In this document: positions 1 through 12,289 of the stretch, piece after piece
How positions within the stretch are numbered: position 1 is the stretch's first letter
How the letters are laid out: each line of letters starts with the position of its first letter
NCBI GenBank assembly: GCA_963989385.1
Contig: OZ022499.1
Coordinates: 47,853,757 to 47,917,756, forward strand
Source: Ctena decussata
Taxonomy: Eukaryota > Mollusca > Bivalvia > Lucinida > Lucinidae
Direction of reading: 5' to 3'
DNA: 64,000 nt
The notes under the pieces: model-generated
What the model was told of the DNA's origin: nothing
The model's input: only the letters and a program-made list of their open reading frames with translations
Databases searched by the model: none
Position numbers and translations under genes: made by a program

Positions 1-619
1 ACAATCTACCATTTGTGAAAAGAAACAGTTTTAAAATGACGTTTTATGAATATAAACTTTATCTTGGCTTCGTTTCCTTTTTAATTTAATCGCCGTTATT
101 TGCGGATAGACGTGATTTATTCAATAATAACGAATGACGAAAAGTGTATTTGCAAATTTCATGACCCGTTTGAGCAGCCGTAAATCATGCGCATTCGAGT
201 TTTCCAATCGTGTATTTAAATGTCTAGTATGAAAGCCATAACCGCACCGCGCTTCCGATCTGCCGCTCCAGAAATCAGTTTTCTTTAACAACTGATGTAA
301 TAACAGTGCTTCCACTAGTGGAAGTCTGGGGGTCTGTGACTTCTAAAACTGAATGCCAGGAAGTCAGTGACTTCCAATTTTTATCATAGCCTACCATTTA
401 TAAAGTGAATATTGACATAAATAATGAGTTAAATTTGTTGTAATAATAGTATTTCACACATTAATGAAGGAGAAAGCAATATAAATATGGACATTCTGGA
501 AGAAACCAAGTCTATCCTTCAGCATGACTTCCAAATGACAAACCTTGGAAGTCATATGACTTCCTGATTTTGATGGTTAGTGCTAGCACTGAACAAATAC
601 AATGAGAACAAAAAAAAAA

Positions 620-880
620 CTACTTTTCGAAGCTGAACAAAAAATCAGACATACCCCTTATCTTTTTGAATTTGTATACTAAGTCATCATAAAATTCTGG
701 TTCCGATAGGGCTTCATGTGAAAGTGATTTTAACCTGACATTGAGTTTTGAAACCAATTCATTGCATCGGCGATAAAATTTTCTAGATAAGGAATTATTT
801 CGATGCAGGTTTCTAGATAAGGAATTATTTCGATGCAGGCTTATCTTGATACTCATTCGCTCAATTGCACACACGCTCAC
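620..880 (-). mobile_element. non-LTR retroelement-like ORF fragment with internal duplication
   Basis: The minus strand encodes KFYRRCNELVSKLNVRLKSL and SEPEFYDDLVYKFKKIRG. I recognise this type of sequence from reverse-transcriptase-associated ORFs repeated in bivalve genomes (from memory, not searched). A 27-nt unit near 784-838 is present twice in tandem, duplicating LHRNNSLSR. The fragment is short and isolated. Assignment to a specific LINE family is not possible. Confidence 0.4.
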
Positions 881-1603
881 TCACTCACAAACTCACGAAT
901 TCACTCCCTTAGCAATTGGGCCAAACGAAGTCAGGGAAAATCATGAAAATATGAGGCAGAAAATGCTAAGAAATAGACTTTTAATAAGTGTTCCCCCGGT
1001 TACAGCTAGCTCCTGGTGAGGTATCGGTATTTTTGCAGTTCAGTCATGCCATTAAATCTTACTTGTGGCAAATAAACTAGGATATCGAAGTTGTATGAAA
1101 ATGAGTAAGGAAAACATCAGTTTTGGCCATGGTGCCGCATGGTTATATATATCTATGCGCCAGTCATTTGTATCCACACACCCCACCTACAGAAATGGAA
1201 TTTTTACATTTCAGAGACCTGTGATGATTAGCTGATGGTAACAACCTTGCTCTTATTTCGACCCTATACTACAGAAAATCTCACAGGGTAAAGGACCCCA
1301 ATCTTAAAACTCCGGCACTATGGAAATAATTAAAATATAATTGCCCTGCACCTTGGTCCGGCTATCCCAGCACCATTGTATTATTGTAGGCCCGGAACGT
1401 CCCGTTACCATAGTCTAGCTGTAGTTGCAGTTATCCGTTGAGGGATTATTGGGTTGCCCTTTATATCAATTCATGTTTTGTCCACCATTTTGAAGGACTT
1501 TTTATTAAATCAACAACCCAACAAACTCTATTCGTTTATTGTGTTTCCGTTCATCCCTGGCGCAGCCCATCTTCGTAGGTTTGGGCGAGGATGCAAATGA
1601 CAG

Positions 1604-1700
1604 CAGGCCGAATTGACCCGGACGAGTTGAATGGAGGCCGAGTTGACCCACGAGCCGTGAAGACCCCAGGCTTACAGAAAGCAGGCCGAGTTGACCCGCT
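1604..1700 (+). repeat. short GC-rich tandem repeat
   Basis: The motif (C/G)AGGCCGA(A/G)TTGACCC occurs at 1604, 1634 and 1682 with irregular spacing. It stands out from the AT-rich surroundings. Confidence 0.5.
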
Positions 1701-3551
1701 TCTTCCATGACATACTATCGTCAGACAATAGTTGTAATCGAACTCGACCAAGGCTGATCTCGGGAATTCATGTTTTGTCCTTGAACACGACACATTTACT
1801 TTACAAAAGTACTGATAATACCCAGGAAGCGGTGGATCCGTCCTGACATGACTAAAGAGTTGTTCTTTAAAAACGAATTTCATCTTCGACAATTATCTTT
1901 TTTAAAGATGTTTCTTGTTTAGACTATTTCTTTCTTATTATTGTCACGTCATACTCGTTGGTACACAATTATCATTGCAGTCGACGCTGCCGCGAAAAAC
2001 CTACTACGGAGACGGCGTTGACGTAAGGTTGTATATCTTGGTTAGCTGCTTTTTTGACTGGCCTTAGAGCTTTCTGTAAACATTGCACTTCGTCGGAGAT
2101 TGTTATTTGCCATAATTAACTCATAAAATTGTCTCGCGAAGTCACTTTTCGAAATTTCAACTTTTAAATGGCCCCAAAATCTGCATCTGTTTACGATATT
2201 TACTCGCGGTATGCCAAAACACTAAACAAACTTCTAAAAGATAATTTGAAATTGTAAGATTGTATCATGAAGTGATGCATGTGTATGTAAACTATTCTAA
2301 CAACACGAGGACCACGTGCTAACTCATGGCCGATTCGTTTGACTACTGATTTCAATTTCGTGACACGTACACAGTCAGGTATAAAAGAATATATATGATG
2401 TCTTCTGGTGGACGTCGTCGCATTTATTTTTGAGATTGTCGAAATTAAAGGGTAGAAGTTTTTAAATCCCTTCAGTATATATTAGTTTATTTGAGCTTCT
2501 TGTGTCAGAAAGTTCAATGTTTAAATAATCCATACAGATAATCTACTGTGGAAATTTAAGACAGTGGAAGGAATAATTTGGTTGTCATTCTCAGCAAATC
2601 AGCAAATAATATGAAAAAAAAAATCATAATATACCTCGGCAAATGAAGTCTTCTCTCTTTCTCTCTCTCAATAATCGAAGCTACTCTGTATATTGCCACC
2701 TTAAGTTACAACTCTATATCGTCTTTGACTACGACCGTCTCCATATTTATATATTGAGTTTCATGTGAAGAATGAACCATGAAGATGGGTTATAGTGGAA
2801 ACCTAAAAGGTGCAATGGAAAAATCTGTCGTTTATGTCAGCAAATCATGGGAATATCATCATTTGCAAAATGTAATTTTATACGGCAAATACAAGTATAC
2901 TCTTTCTCAATCTCTCTCTCAAGTATTTTGTAAAATATATCAGTAAAAGAAATTGCCCATTCGGGCAACAAAAATCTTTTGGATGTTTTACAGCAAAATG
3001 CCACTATATTAGGTTACTGTTGCCCGATCGGGAACACAATTGCTATTTTTGGGTATTGCTAATAAAACTGGCCACCAGTGCAAGTGCAAAAGATCTTAAT
3101 AAATATTAAAAAAACAAACAGCAGGAAAATAGAGAAGAACAATTTATCTGTAATTTGTCTGTTCATTTTTTTTATATTGACTTTAAAAGAAATTGTAAGA
3201 GTTTAAAAATTAGCTTTTCAGAAAGTGTTTAATTCCTTGTTTTTTCCCATTCGGACGCAAAACAGTTTCTGTTACCCAATTGGGAAACAAGTTTTTGTTT
3301 TTTAACGTTTTGTCGCCCGTTTGATTGCAATGCATTTTTCTGATACCGCTATTACAAGCAAATACCACAGAACATTTTATATTATGTCTATAAGAAATAA
3401 TTATATGGTAATGTGAAACTTCTTTTGGGTATCAATGTAGACCCAAATAATCCATAAAACAAAAAGATAATTTATTTGTACTGATGAATCACTCTTGACC
3501 GCTCTATATTTTTTTGTGGGAAAGTCTCAAACAGAATGTCTTTCATTAGTG

Positions 3552-4467
3552 TACGAGGGGCGTTCGGAAAGTTTTGCAAATGACGTAATTTCTCGGTAAC
3601 CACAATACAGACAGAACTTCTGATTGCAAAAAAACATAAAGCTATATTATGCGAAGAGAATTCTGCAAACAAGGTGCATTTTTTAAAAAAGGACGCATTT
3701 TTAACTTCTTTGAAAGAGGTATACCCTAAAGACACTGCAGAATTTTACTTTAGTAGGCCGTAATTTATATATCAGCAGTCTTTGATATCTTTTTATCTTT
3801 GTTAGTTAAAGACAATGCCCAGACAATGTTGTTCTGTAAATATCGCGGAAATAAGTTTCAATCTGGCTTCCGTACAGGGCCGGGAATATGCATTATCCGT
3901 ACTTTATGCTGTAGCCATTTTTCTCCATTTCTACTAAAATTTGATGATTTTGTAATGAAAACAAGTGTATTAGCATTCAAAATATTGTCGACAAGAGCAT
4001 TTACATGGGTCAACGAAAACCTGTCAACAAATTCAAATTAATGCCAAAAATGAAGCCTCTGCAAGCTTTCAAAAATGACGTTAACGTAAAATTCAATAAC
4101 GTCATAAGAACTGTGCATTGCTTTGCAAGGAATAAATCGATAACAGTTGCCGCACTTCTAACTTTTGTATGGATATTATAGGCAACGATGGACAAGCAAT
4201 TGACAAAGATTAATTTGGTATTTACAAGGATATTTGACTTGAATGCCTAACACTGAAAAGATTTTACATATAAAATTAGCCCAGTGGTATGACTGGGACC
4301 TATTAAAATGTGTTGTAACTCAATAAAGAAAAGTGTCTTTGTATAGTGTTTGGTATCATTGTAAAGACAAAATGCAGTGCTTTCAGTACATACATAACAG
4401 TTGTACCCAGCATGCTCCTAACCAAAGTCATGAGGCCATTTGAAAAACTTTTCGAACGCCCCTCGTA
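3552..4467 (+). mobile_element. non-autonomous mariner-like element, copy 1
   Basis: It starts TACGAGGGGCGTTCGGAAAG and ends with the inverted copy (CTTTTCGAACGCCCCTCGTA), with TA at both outer edges as expected for Tc1/mariner target duplication. Length is about 916 bp. No transposase reading frame is visible. A second, very similar copy lies at 5052-5954 in the same orientation. Confidence 0.75.
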
Positions 4468-5051
4468 TTTCAACAATTCAAGTCAAGTCAACAGTCAGCT
4501 TCAGAATGAAATCTTCAGCTATTTAGATCCCGCCATATTGAAACGTTACTTGTGAGTTAAATGTTTTAGTGATGTCATTCCACCATAAAATCCAACTGGA
4601 TGCAACTGATAACCATTAACTCAAGACTAGAATTTAAGAAAACTTTATCTAACAAAAGATATCTGTCCTTTAGGTTTAACCCAGATTATGTGATGACGTT
4701 TTGATATCTGGAAAGTGATGTCATGATGTCACCATAAAATTTGACTAAGAGTAACGTTTCAGTATGGTGTGATTTAAAAACAAACAACCACAAAATTACA
4801 GGACATCTCTTTACTAGAATAATAAGACAAATACGTGTGTTATGCTAAAACAAGGCCTTTAAATTAGGCAGAAACAGTTTAAACTTGGAAACAGTCGCAT
4901 TTTATTGAACGCCAAAAGTAAATGAAAGTAAAACACAGTTAGGAAAAGACAGCAGTTTTTATTGTAATTTTGATATTCCATGGCCCCATTGCATTTACTG
5001 CACGAACTTGGCGCAAAAAATTAAGAAGACTATTTTAGTAAACTATAAACA
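4468..5051. other. spacer between mariner-like copies; no gene seen
   Basis: AT-rich sequence with no exon or repeat that I can support. Confidence 0.4.
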
Positions 5052-5954
5052 TACGAGGGGCGTTCGAAAAGTAATGCAAATGACGTAATTTCTCGGTAAC
5101 CAACATAAAAACAGAACTTCTGATTGCAAAAGCACATAAAGCTATGATATGCGCAGGAAAGTCTGCAAACACGGTGTATTTTTTTCAAAAGGGTGCATTT
5201 TTAACTTCTTTGAAAGAGGTATACCCTAAAGACACTGCAGAATTTTAGTTTTGTAGGCCGTAATTTATATATCAGCAGTCTTTGAGTTGTTTTTATTTTT
5301 GCTACTTAAAGACAATGTCCAGGTAATGTTGTCTTGTAAATATCGCGGAAATTATTTTTAAGCTGGGTTCCATACTGGCCCGGGAATATGGATTATGTTG
5401 TAGCAAATTCCCCATTTCTACCAAAACTTAAATGATTTTGTAATGAAAACAAGCGCATAAGCATTCAAAATCTTGTCGGCAAAAGCATTTACATGGGTCA
5501 ACGAAAACCTGTCATTAAATTCAAATTAATGCCAAAAACGAAGCCTCTACAAGCTTTTAAAAATGACGTTAATGTATATTTCAATAAAGTCATAAGAATT
5601 GCGCATTGCTTTGCAAGAAAAAAACGATAACAGTTGCCACCCTTCTACATTTTGTATGAATATTGTAAGCAACAATGGGCAAGAAACTGACAAAAATTAA
5701 TTTTGTATTTGCAACGATATTTGACTTGAATGCCCAACACTGAAAAGATTTTATATATGAAATTAGCCCAGTGGTATGACAGGGGCCTAATAAAATGCGT
5801 TGTAAGTCAATATGGAAAGGTGTCTTTGTACAGCGTTTGGTATCATTGTAAAGACAAAATGTAGCGTTTTCAGCATATGCATAGCATTTGTACCCAGTAT
5901 TCCCCTAAACAAAGTTACGAGGCCATTTGCATTACTTTTCGAACGTCCCTCGTA
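5052..5954 (+). mobile_element. non-autonomous mariner-like element, copy 2
   Basis: Same terminal inverted repeats and TA edges as the copy at 3552. The interiors align along their length with substitutions and small indels. About 903 bp, no coding capacity. Confidence 0.75.
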
Positions 5955-6054
5955 TGTTAACATGGGGACAAAATAATACACGTGCCAGTCAATATACTAA
6001 TCAATAGACTAGTACAGCCAACATAGTTCCTACAGCTAACTTATATACATGTCT

Positions 6055-6520
6055 ACAACCCATCTACATAAAGGTTACATAAGAGTACAAATTGGCACAC
6101 GCCTAAGTTGCTGTTTTCTGCTAATATTTTATATTGTGCTTCTCAGAATACGTGGGTACACTGCGTACATTGCTTATTAGTGAAAATAGAAACCAGGCAC
6201 GTTTTGTAAATTCTATGTGCAGTCTATACGAACTATCTACATATAGGTTACAGGTCGGCACAATCACATACTTGATGATTACAGATAATATTCTTATCTA
6301 ATACCTCGAAATATGTGATCATACTGCGTACACTGCGTAGAAAATGAAAATAGAAAAGGGCATGTTTTGAAAAGGCTATATACATCTTAAACATCCTATC
6401 TACATACGGGTACAAATTGGCACACGCCTTAGTTTATGTCTTCTGCTAATATTTATACTGTGCATCTCAGAATACGTGGGTACACTGCGTCCATTGCTTA
6501 CAAGTGAAAATCGAAACGGC
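6055..6520 (+). repeat. degenerate tandem repeat, about 173 bp unit, three copies
   Basis: The landmarks CTACATA-GGTTAC / GGCACA / GTACACTGCGT recur at about 6065, 6236 and 6412. The middle copy is the most diverged. No coding frame. Confidence 0.65.
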
Positions 6521-6539
6521 CACCTTTAGTTATTATTAT

Positions 6540-7760
6540 GCCCCTTTGTTAACGTTGGCATCTTTTTTTCACTTTTGAACCGTTTGACCTAGACACCTGA
6601 TTTTTTGTGTAATAATAGTGTTTGATGTATTGATCATTTTGATGACAATCAAGCTATGTTGAGTTTAATGACAGAGTTCTGTCCCTTTTCGAAAAATAAG
6701 TGTAAGTTTGTTAGCAAAATTGAAGGTGTCAGTGCAACAAGGGACCTATCCCCACATCTGTCCAAAAATGGGTTAACCACTCTCTCATACAGAAAGCATG
6801 CTTCTTAGCTTCCCCTCTGACCATAGAATCAGCCAAGACATGTTTTAAAGGGGTTCAGAATTTTTTACAAAGGGCCTATCTCCATTTTGGGCATATTATG
6901 CAACAAAAGACCTTAATCCATTGAATTTGTTTCTTCACAATATTTCATCAAATTATCGATTAAGAATTAAAAGATGTATCTAATTAGTTTCATATTAGGG
7001 CCTTTTGGCGACAAAGTTCATTTTGAACTAAATCTAACCTTTTTCAAATGTTAAAAATTGATCTCAAGATTTCATGATGGAGGATCTTTGTTTCATAAAC
7101 ATCTAAATATTTTTGTGATAATCTGGCTTAATATGGGACCGTTTCATCTTATGACAAATACGTACACTAGCTAGAAATGGGCTATCCTCACTACATACTT
7201 TTTGATAACTGATGTGGCCACATTAATTTTTAAATGGCGATTTTCACTTTTATGAAACATGGAGTTAGGTCATTGATTGCATGCACAAAATTGCTAAAAT
7301 TCAGTTTTTCACAAAACTAGTGGAATACTCACAACATCGCTTGAAATCAATGTTTCTCAACATATGTTGAAGGAAAATCAATTATTTCGAGTTTCAAGTA
7401 AAAATAGGTTCTTTGCGTTTTTCTCGAAATTATGAGAAATAGAAATAGGTACCTTGTTGCACTGACCCCTTCAATTTTGGAAAAAGTATTTGAGCTAGGT
7501 TGTTCATATTTGGCATTCTGATAAGGCTTAAGGTGTAAATTACCTGATTAACTTCTGAGCTAATTTCGTAAATTTATGACTGAATGATACCCCTTGATTG
7601 ACTACGGCAGTTTTTTTTTTCAACTTTTGAACTGTTTGACCTAGACATTTCGTTTTTGGTATATTAATAGTTTTTGAAATGTCGATCAATCTATTAATTG
7701 TTACGTTATGTTGCATTCATTATTGACAGAGTTATGTCCTTTTTCTTGTCTGTACATAAT
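6540..7760 (+). repeat. pair of dispersed repeat segments
   Basis: The stretch around TTTGAACCGTTTGACCTAGA at 6575, with its downstream GACAGAGTTCTGTCC, recurs at about 7625-7740 as TTGAACTGTTTGACCTAGA with GACAGAGTTATGTCC. The sequence between is AT-rich and degenerate. This resembles the core of pearl-like elements but lacks recognisable ends. Confidence 0.45.
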
Positions 7761-8290
7761 ATTTAGGGTTGTTCTATTACTCAAGAATTGTAACTGCTTT
7801 GGCCTTGATATTTTATAAGAAGGTAGAAAAAAAGCAGACCTGTAATTTCGTCTCTTTTCATTGACCTTGTTAAGGTCAAGCATATACATGTAGTTGGGAG
7901 CATAGAATTTTACAAACACATTTTCTAGTTTGACATGATGTTTGTTTATCCGGCTAGATCAGAAAACACACAGAAATGGCGATGCTTCATGAAGGCTTGC
8001 ACTTTTTCGGTTCGAGCCTGATATCAAAAGAACTTTATTATCACAGTTTTCGCTATTTCATTAAGACATAAACAAGAAGGTAATGCATATATGGATGGAA
8101 CTTTATAACCTGTGCTTACGCTATGGCGGTATTCGGTGACTTCATTTAGCCACACAAGCCAACATCTAGCCAACCAATGCATTGCGTGAGAACATTTACG
8201 CAAGTGCACTTGTTTAGATTGTCTTTTTGGCCAGCTATAAAAGAGCAAAGGCGTATGAAATTTTAAGACACCTGACATCTTTTGTTTTAG

Positions 8291-8338
8291 GGGGTTCAAC
8301 TGTACAGAACAATGTACAAGTTGCAACTCCTGTCCAAG
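8291..8338 (+). CDS. candidate Cys-rich micro-exon, copy 1
   Basis: Acceptor TTTGTTTTAG and donor AAG|GTACGAG bracket 48 nt. With one leading base finishing a split codon it reads GFNCTEQCTSCNSCP, then AG that would complete an Arg codon. The spacing C-x3-C-x2-C-x2-C and the G-x-N-C-T start resemble the EGF-like repeats of MEGF or scavenger-receptor-F-type proteins. It is 3 nt shorter than the other two copies, and the gap keeps frame. No neighbouring exon of the same gene was identified. Confidence 0.4.
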
Positions 8339-8833
8339 GTACGAGCATAAGCTCTGGTAAATATTAACACTACTCAACGTTGTTGTTTTCTTCTTGATTC
8401 TATTTATTGATTAATTTCAAAAGAGTATCAATAATACAAAACTAACACGGTACTTACACATGGGTTATCTATCCGGCACTGATGCTTCGTACACTGCTAT
8501 AAGTTAATTACGGGTAATTACTCCGTAAAGTCGTTTTGAAAAACACATCTGCAGGTCAACATTATATATACGCCATATCAATATTAAAAAGTTCGTAATA
8601 GCGTGAAAATGCTCTTTCTACATTGCATGAGAACATATACGCAAGTGCACTGTTTGCAGAAACATGGCATTATCAAAGTTGATAGCGGATATCCGTCACT
8701 TTTTATTATATTTGCATCATAAAAATGCTTTCCCTAGTCTGAATATTTAAACTAGTTTAGATTGTCTGTTTGGCCAGCTATAAAAAGGCGAATGCGTATG
8801 AGATTTTAAGACTACTGACATGTTTTGTTTTAG

Positions 8834-8884
8834 GGGGTTCAACTGTACAGAACAATGTACCACAAGTTGCAAATCCTGTGCAAG
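8834..8884 (+). CDS. candidate Cys-rich micro-exon, copy 2
   Basis: 51 nt between TTTGTTTTAG and CAAG|GTACGAA. It reads GFNCTEQCTTSCKSCA plus a split codon. It differs from copy 3 at one of 51 positions, while the flanks differ more often. Length is a multiple of three and start and end phases match, so tandem inclusion would lengthen a protein without a frame change. Confidence 0.42.
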
Positions 8885-9372
8885 GTACGAACTTAATTTC
8901 TGGTAAATTTTAACACTACTACACGTTGTTTTGTTTTCTTGTTGATTCTATTTATTGATTAATTTCAAAAAGGTATCGATAATACAAAGCTAACACAGTA
9001 CTTCTATATGGGTTATCTATCCAGCACTGATGCTTCGTACACTGCTATAAGTTAATTATGGGAAATTAGTAAAGTCGTTTTGAAAAACACAAGACCAATG
9101 TTATATACGCCATATCAATATTACAGAGTTCATGATAGCGTGAAAATCCTCTTTCTGCATTACGTGAGAACATTTAAGCAAGTGCACTGTTCGTAGTAAC
9201 ATGGCATCATCAAAGTTGATAGCTGATATCCGTCACTTTTTATAATATATGCATCATAAAAATGCTTCCCCTATAGTCTGAATATTTAAACTAGTTTAGA
9301 TTGTCTGTTTGGCCAGCTATAAAAAGGCGAATGCATATGAGAGTATAAGACAACTGACATCTTTTGTTTTAG

Positions 9373-9423
9373 GGGGTTCAACTGTACAGAACAATGTACC
9401 ACAAGTTGCAAATCCTGTCCAAG
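9373..9423 (+). CDS. candidate Cys-rich micro-exon, copy 3
   Basis: 51 nt between TTTGTTTTAG and CAAG|GTACGAG. It reads GFNCTEQCTTSCKSCP plus a split codon that becomes Arg when joined to another copy. Same splice signals and phase as the two upstream copies, 539 bp after copy 2. Confidence 0.42.
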
Positions 9424-10119
9424 GTACGAGCTTAATTTCTGATAAATATTAACACTACTCAACGTTGTTGTTTTCTTGTTGATTCTATTTATTGATTAAT
9501 TTCAAAAGAGTATCAATAATACAAAGCTAACACAGTACTTCCATATGGGTTATCTATCCAGCACTGATGCTTCGTACACTGCTATAAGTTAATTATGGGA
9601 AATTACTCCGTAAAGTCGTTTTGAAAGAAACATCTGTAAGTCAATGTTATATACGCCATATCAATATTAAAGAGTTCATAATAGCGTGAAAGATCCTCTT
9701 TTTGATTCTCTAGAAACCAAAGAAAAAAAAGGTTTTAAAAACGGCTGTTCATTACACATGCTTCGTACATGTATGGTGGATACCGTGATACTTTTCTGAC
9801 ATCATGTTTGTTTATCCGTCAAGATCAGAAAACGCAAAGAAGTGGCGAGGTTTCATGAGCCAAGTCGCTTTTTTGGTTTGTATTTGATATGAAAAGAAAT
9901 TTTTATTATCATCAAGCACAATTATAGCCAGCAATAAAGAACTAAACAAGTAAGTAAAGCGTATATCGATTGATTTTCATTACCTTGAGTTTACGCTACG
10001 GTAGTAGGTTACGCACGACAATTAATTCGGCTCATAAAATTCAATGTTAATTCTAATCACTTAAGATACTTACAAAATGGGGCATATTCCAAATCCATCG
10101 TCGCCTTCTTTCTCAGTCT

Positions 10120-10344
10120 TTAGGGCAAGCAAACTCTAACTGATCCTGGGTGCTTTGGCCATAACTTCACCATAATCTCTTTGCCTGACATGTACACATC
10201 TGAGTCAGGGGTCATTTCGTCTACTTTCAAGGCTGCCAGTCTTGGGAACCCCCCTAGGTTGTTGCCTCGTTCTGGCACACAAAATAGGTCCACTTTTATT
10301 AGGTTAAAACATCATGGATTGTAGTCCCTGAGCTCCAGCTCCAC
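10120..10344 (-). pseudogene. decayed ORF fragment of unknown family
   Basis: The minus strand has a TTCTGTCTGTTTCAG acceptor-like site, then VELELRDYNP, one TGA (10312-10314), then 63 more codons in the same frame ending at TAA. The second part includes GGFPRLAALKVDEMTPDSD, then VYMSGKEIMVKLWPKHPG. Composition is protein-like and more GC-rich than the surroundings. I do not recognise the family. It may be a remnant of a host gene or of a mobile element ORF. Confidence 0.4.
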
Positions 10345-10509
10345 CTGAAACAGACAGAACATTCATATATCTTATGACTCTCACATGTCATACACTCAAA
10401 TCAGGATCTTTCCTGTTTCTTAGGAATTATTTTAAACTGTACCAAAACACTCTGACGTCAATGGTAGTGCGCCACCAGTATTCACAGTTTTCGAACTCAC
10501 TGTACTATT

Positions 10510-11100
10510 TCCTCCGGTTGACTCGAGAGTACAAACATTCGCTTATAACCAGTAGTCGGAAATCATTATGTTTTGAGATTTTATCCGGAATCTGCCGCGT
10601 CATTTATAGTTATTCAGCTTCGAAAATGTAAAGAGGTAGGTTTAATATAATTTGCTCTTCTGTCTCTTTCTTTTATTGCCCTGTACATTGCGTGTATGTG
10701 TGGATAGTAATGTGTACAGTATTCAAATCGCCCTTGATTCTAAAACCATTTTGAGTCTTTTCTTTCATGTTTTATAAAAATCTTTGAAAAAAAAAACGGA
10801 AGGCGTTATCAATCTAAAGTTTGTTAGTTTTGATAGTAGGATGAAAGCTAGGTTTTGCACGACACAAACTCGTGTTGAATTAGCTGTTCGGAATAAAATT
10901 TCTGTGACGACCATGAGGTTTGCATTGTACAGGGCAATAAAGTGAAAGACCGAAGAGCAAATTATACTAAACTAACATCTTTACATTTTCAAAGCTGAGT
11001 AATTATAAATGACGCAGCAGATTCCGGATAAAATCTCAAAACAAAATGATTTCCGACTACTGGTTATAAGCGATTTTTGTACTCTCGATTCAACGCTATG
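10510..11100. repeat. fold-back repeat with about 180 bp arms
   Basis: The arm at about 10510-10695 (GAGAGTACAAACATTCGCTT through the CCCTGTACATTGCG end) is repeated inverted at about 10920-11100. The spacer is about 220 bp. Both arms contain the same frame fragment ending in an FE-LSG-C tail, which is why similar peptides appear on both strands. Confidence 0.8.
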
Positions 11101-11439
11101 AAAACCGGAAGAGATGGTACAGTGGTATTCGGTGAAATCAGATAGCCATTCAATGGTTAGGGTTGTGTTAATCACTGATTTGCAGAGAAGACGAAAAAAT
11201 CTTAATGTTGTTCCTCACAATCAATCACAATTTCTAATCCCAAAATGCAGGACTTGTTGATGTCAAAAAGGTTGTTTATATAAAACATCAAAGGATAAAC
11301 TTCTGTGCAAAAATCTTATTGCAATCGTGATTGAAAATGTATTTGGTCTGTAGGTACTTTTATACATTAAGAAGGGTGTCCCAGCAATTATTTTGTCCAA
11401 ATCTTTCACATATTCCCAGGCCGAGTAGATAAAAAAGAA

Positions 11440-11860
11440 GTAATCTGTGAGCAAATTTTTCGTTTCTTCCATCAGTTACACGAGAATTGAACGAACTTCC
11501 ACACGGCGTGCGTGATTTGAACAGTTTGGGTACATTCAAACTCAAATTAAAGGCCAACATTACTAAATCTCCAGCATACTTCAATTCGGCTCTCGTCTAG
11601 GTCCGATTTAACATGCTAGACTAAGAACCCATTGCAGCTTATTAAACGAGCATTTGATCTTTAAAATTATAGTTGACAACCCACTGTGTGTTTGTAGAAA
11701 GATGGAAAACACGCACCATTATCTGTTTGACTGCACTCGGTATGATGATCAAAGACGTGATCTCTTAAATGCCGTTTGCTCATACTTGAACGGACTGTTA
11801 ACACACTACTATTCGGTAATCCAGCCCTTACGTTTACCCTGAACCGACATATTTCCATTG
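11440..11860 (+). mobile_element. LINE reverse-transcriptase 3' relic, frameshifted
   Basis: One + frame reads FFVSSISYTR, a shifted one LNELPHGVRDLNSLGTFKLK with stops, and a third NPLCVCRKMENTHHYLFDC then RYDDQRRDLLNAV. This order (W-N-x-L-P region, F-K-x-x-L region, C-x-C-x-x-x-E-x-x-x-H-x-L-x-x-C-x-x-Y) is the C-terminal end of many non-LTR retrotransposon ORF2 proteins. Several stops and frameshifts show it is dead. Confidence 0.7.
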
Positions 11861-12289
11861 CTGTCCAGGATTACTTGATAAACTCAAAACGATTCCAAGT
11901 TAACTAATACTAAAACATCTAGTCTGTGAAATTATTTGTTTCATCAGCCACTATCTGATACATAGACGACTGTAGATTGTATTTTGCGTGGACCTAATTT
12001 GCTTTCTTTGCATGAGTTTCTCTCTCGCGCGTGCTCCATCTCTCTGAAGGAGCAGCCTAATTCCATTCCCCGTGGAGCCGTATTGAGAAGCATATATATT
12101 GGATGTACATACAACATATGTTAAGCATCATACACTTACTAATTATGTTTTGTAAGAACGTCAAAATCACAAATTTCTCATGACTTTCTTCTAAATCTCT
12201 GTTTGTATAATCATTTATTAATTAAGTAAGTAATATATAGCACTTTTTCTGGGAAATCGGTCTGTATCATACTGGTGACGTTTCTTTTT

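Larger units (their letters stand above)
1..3551. other. no gene seen; AT-rich flank with minor repeats
   Basis: I see no exon I can support here. Minor structure: a short GC-rich tandem repeat near 1604-1700, a retroelement fragment at 620-880, CT-rich runs near 2650 and 2910, and several diverged motifs of the type TTGCCC-(AG)TCGGG between 2950 and 3310. These last look like remnants of a tandem repeat. Confidence 0.4.
7930..10010 (+). repeat. tandem duplication array, about 540 bp unit in three copies with flanking repeat
   Basis: Three units of 539-543 bp run from about 8160 to 9700, each carrying the candidate micro-exon described separately. The segment at 7930-8100 (GACATGATGTTTGTTTATCC and onward) is repeated at about 9796-9990, so the array is bracketed by a shared flank. 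Diverged pieces of the same unit are recognisable near 15360-15470 and 15960-16040. Confidence 0.8.

Noticed and set aside
8024..8377. 117-codon minus-strand ORF across the first 540-bp unit
   Set aside because: It is the reverse of the micro-exon and its flanks. The other two units do not keep this frame as well, and the + strand has splice sites and Cys spacing.
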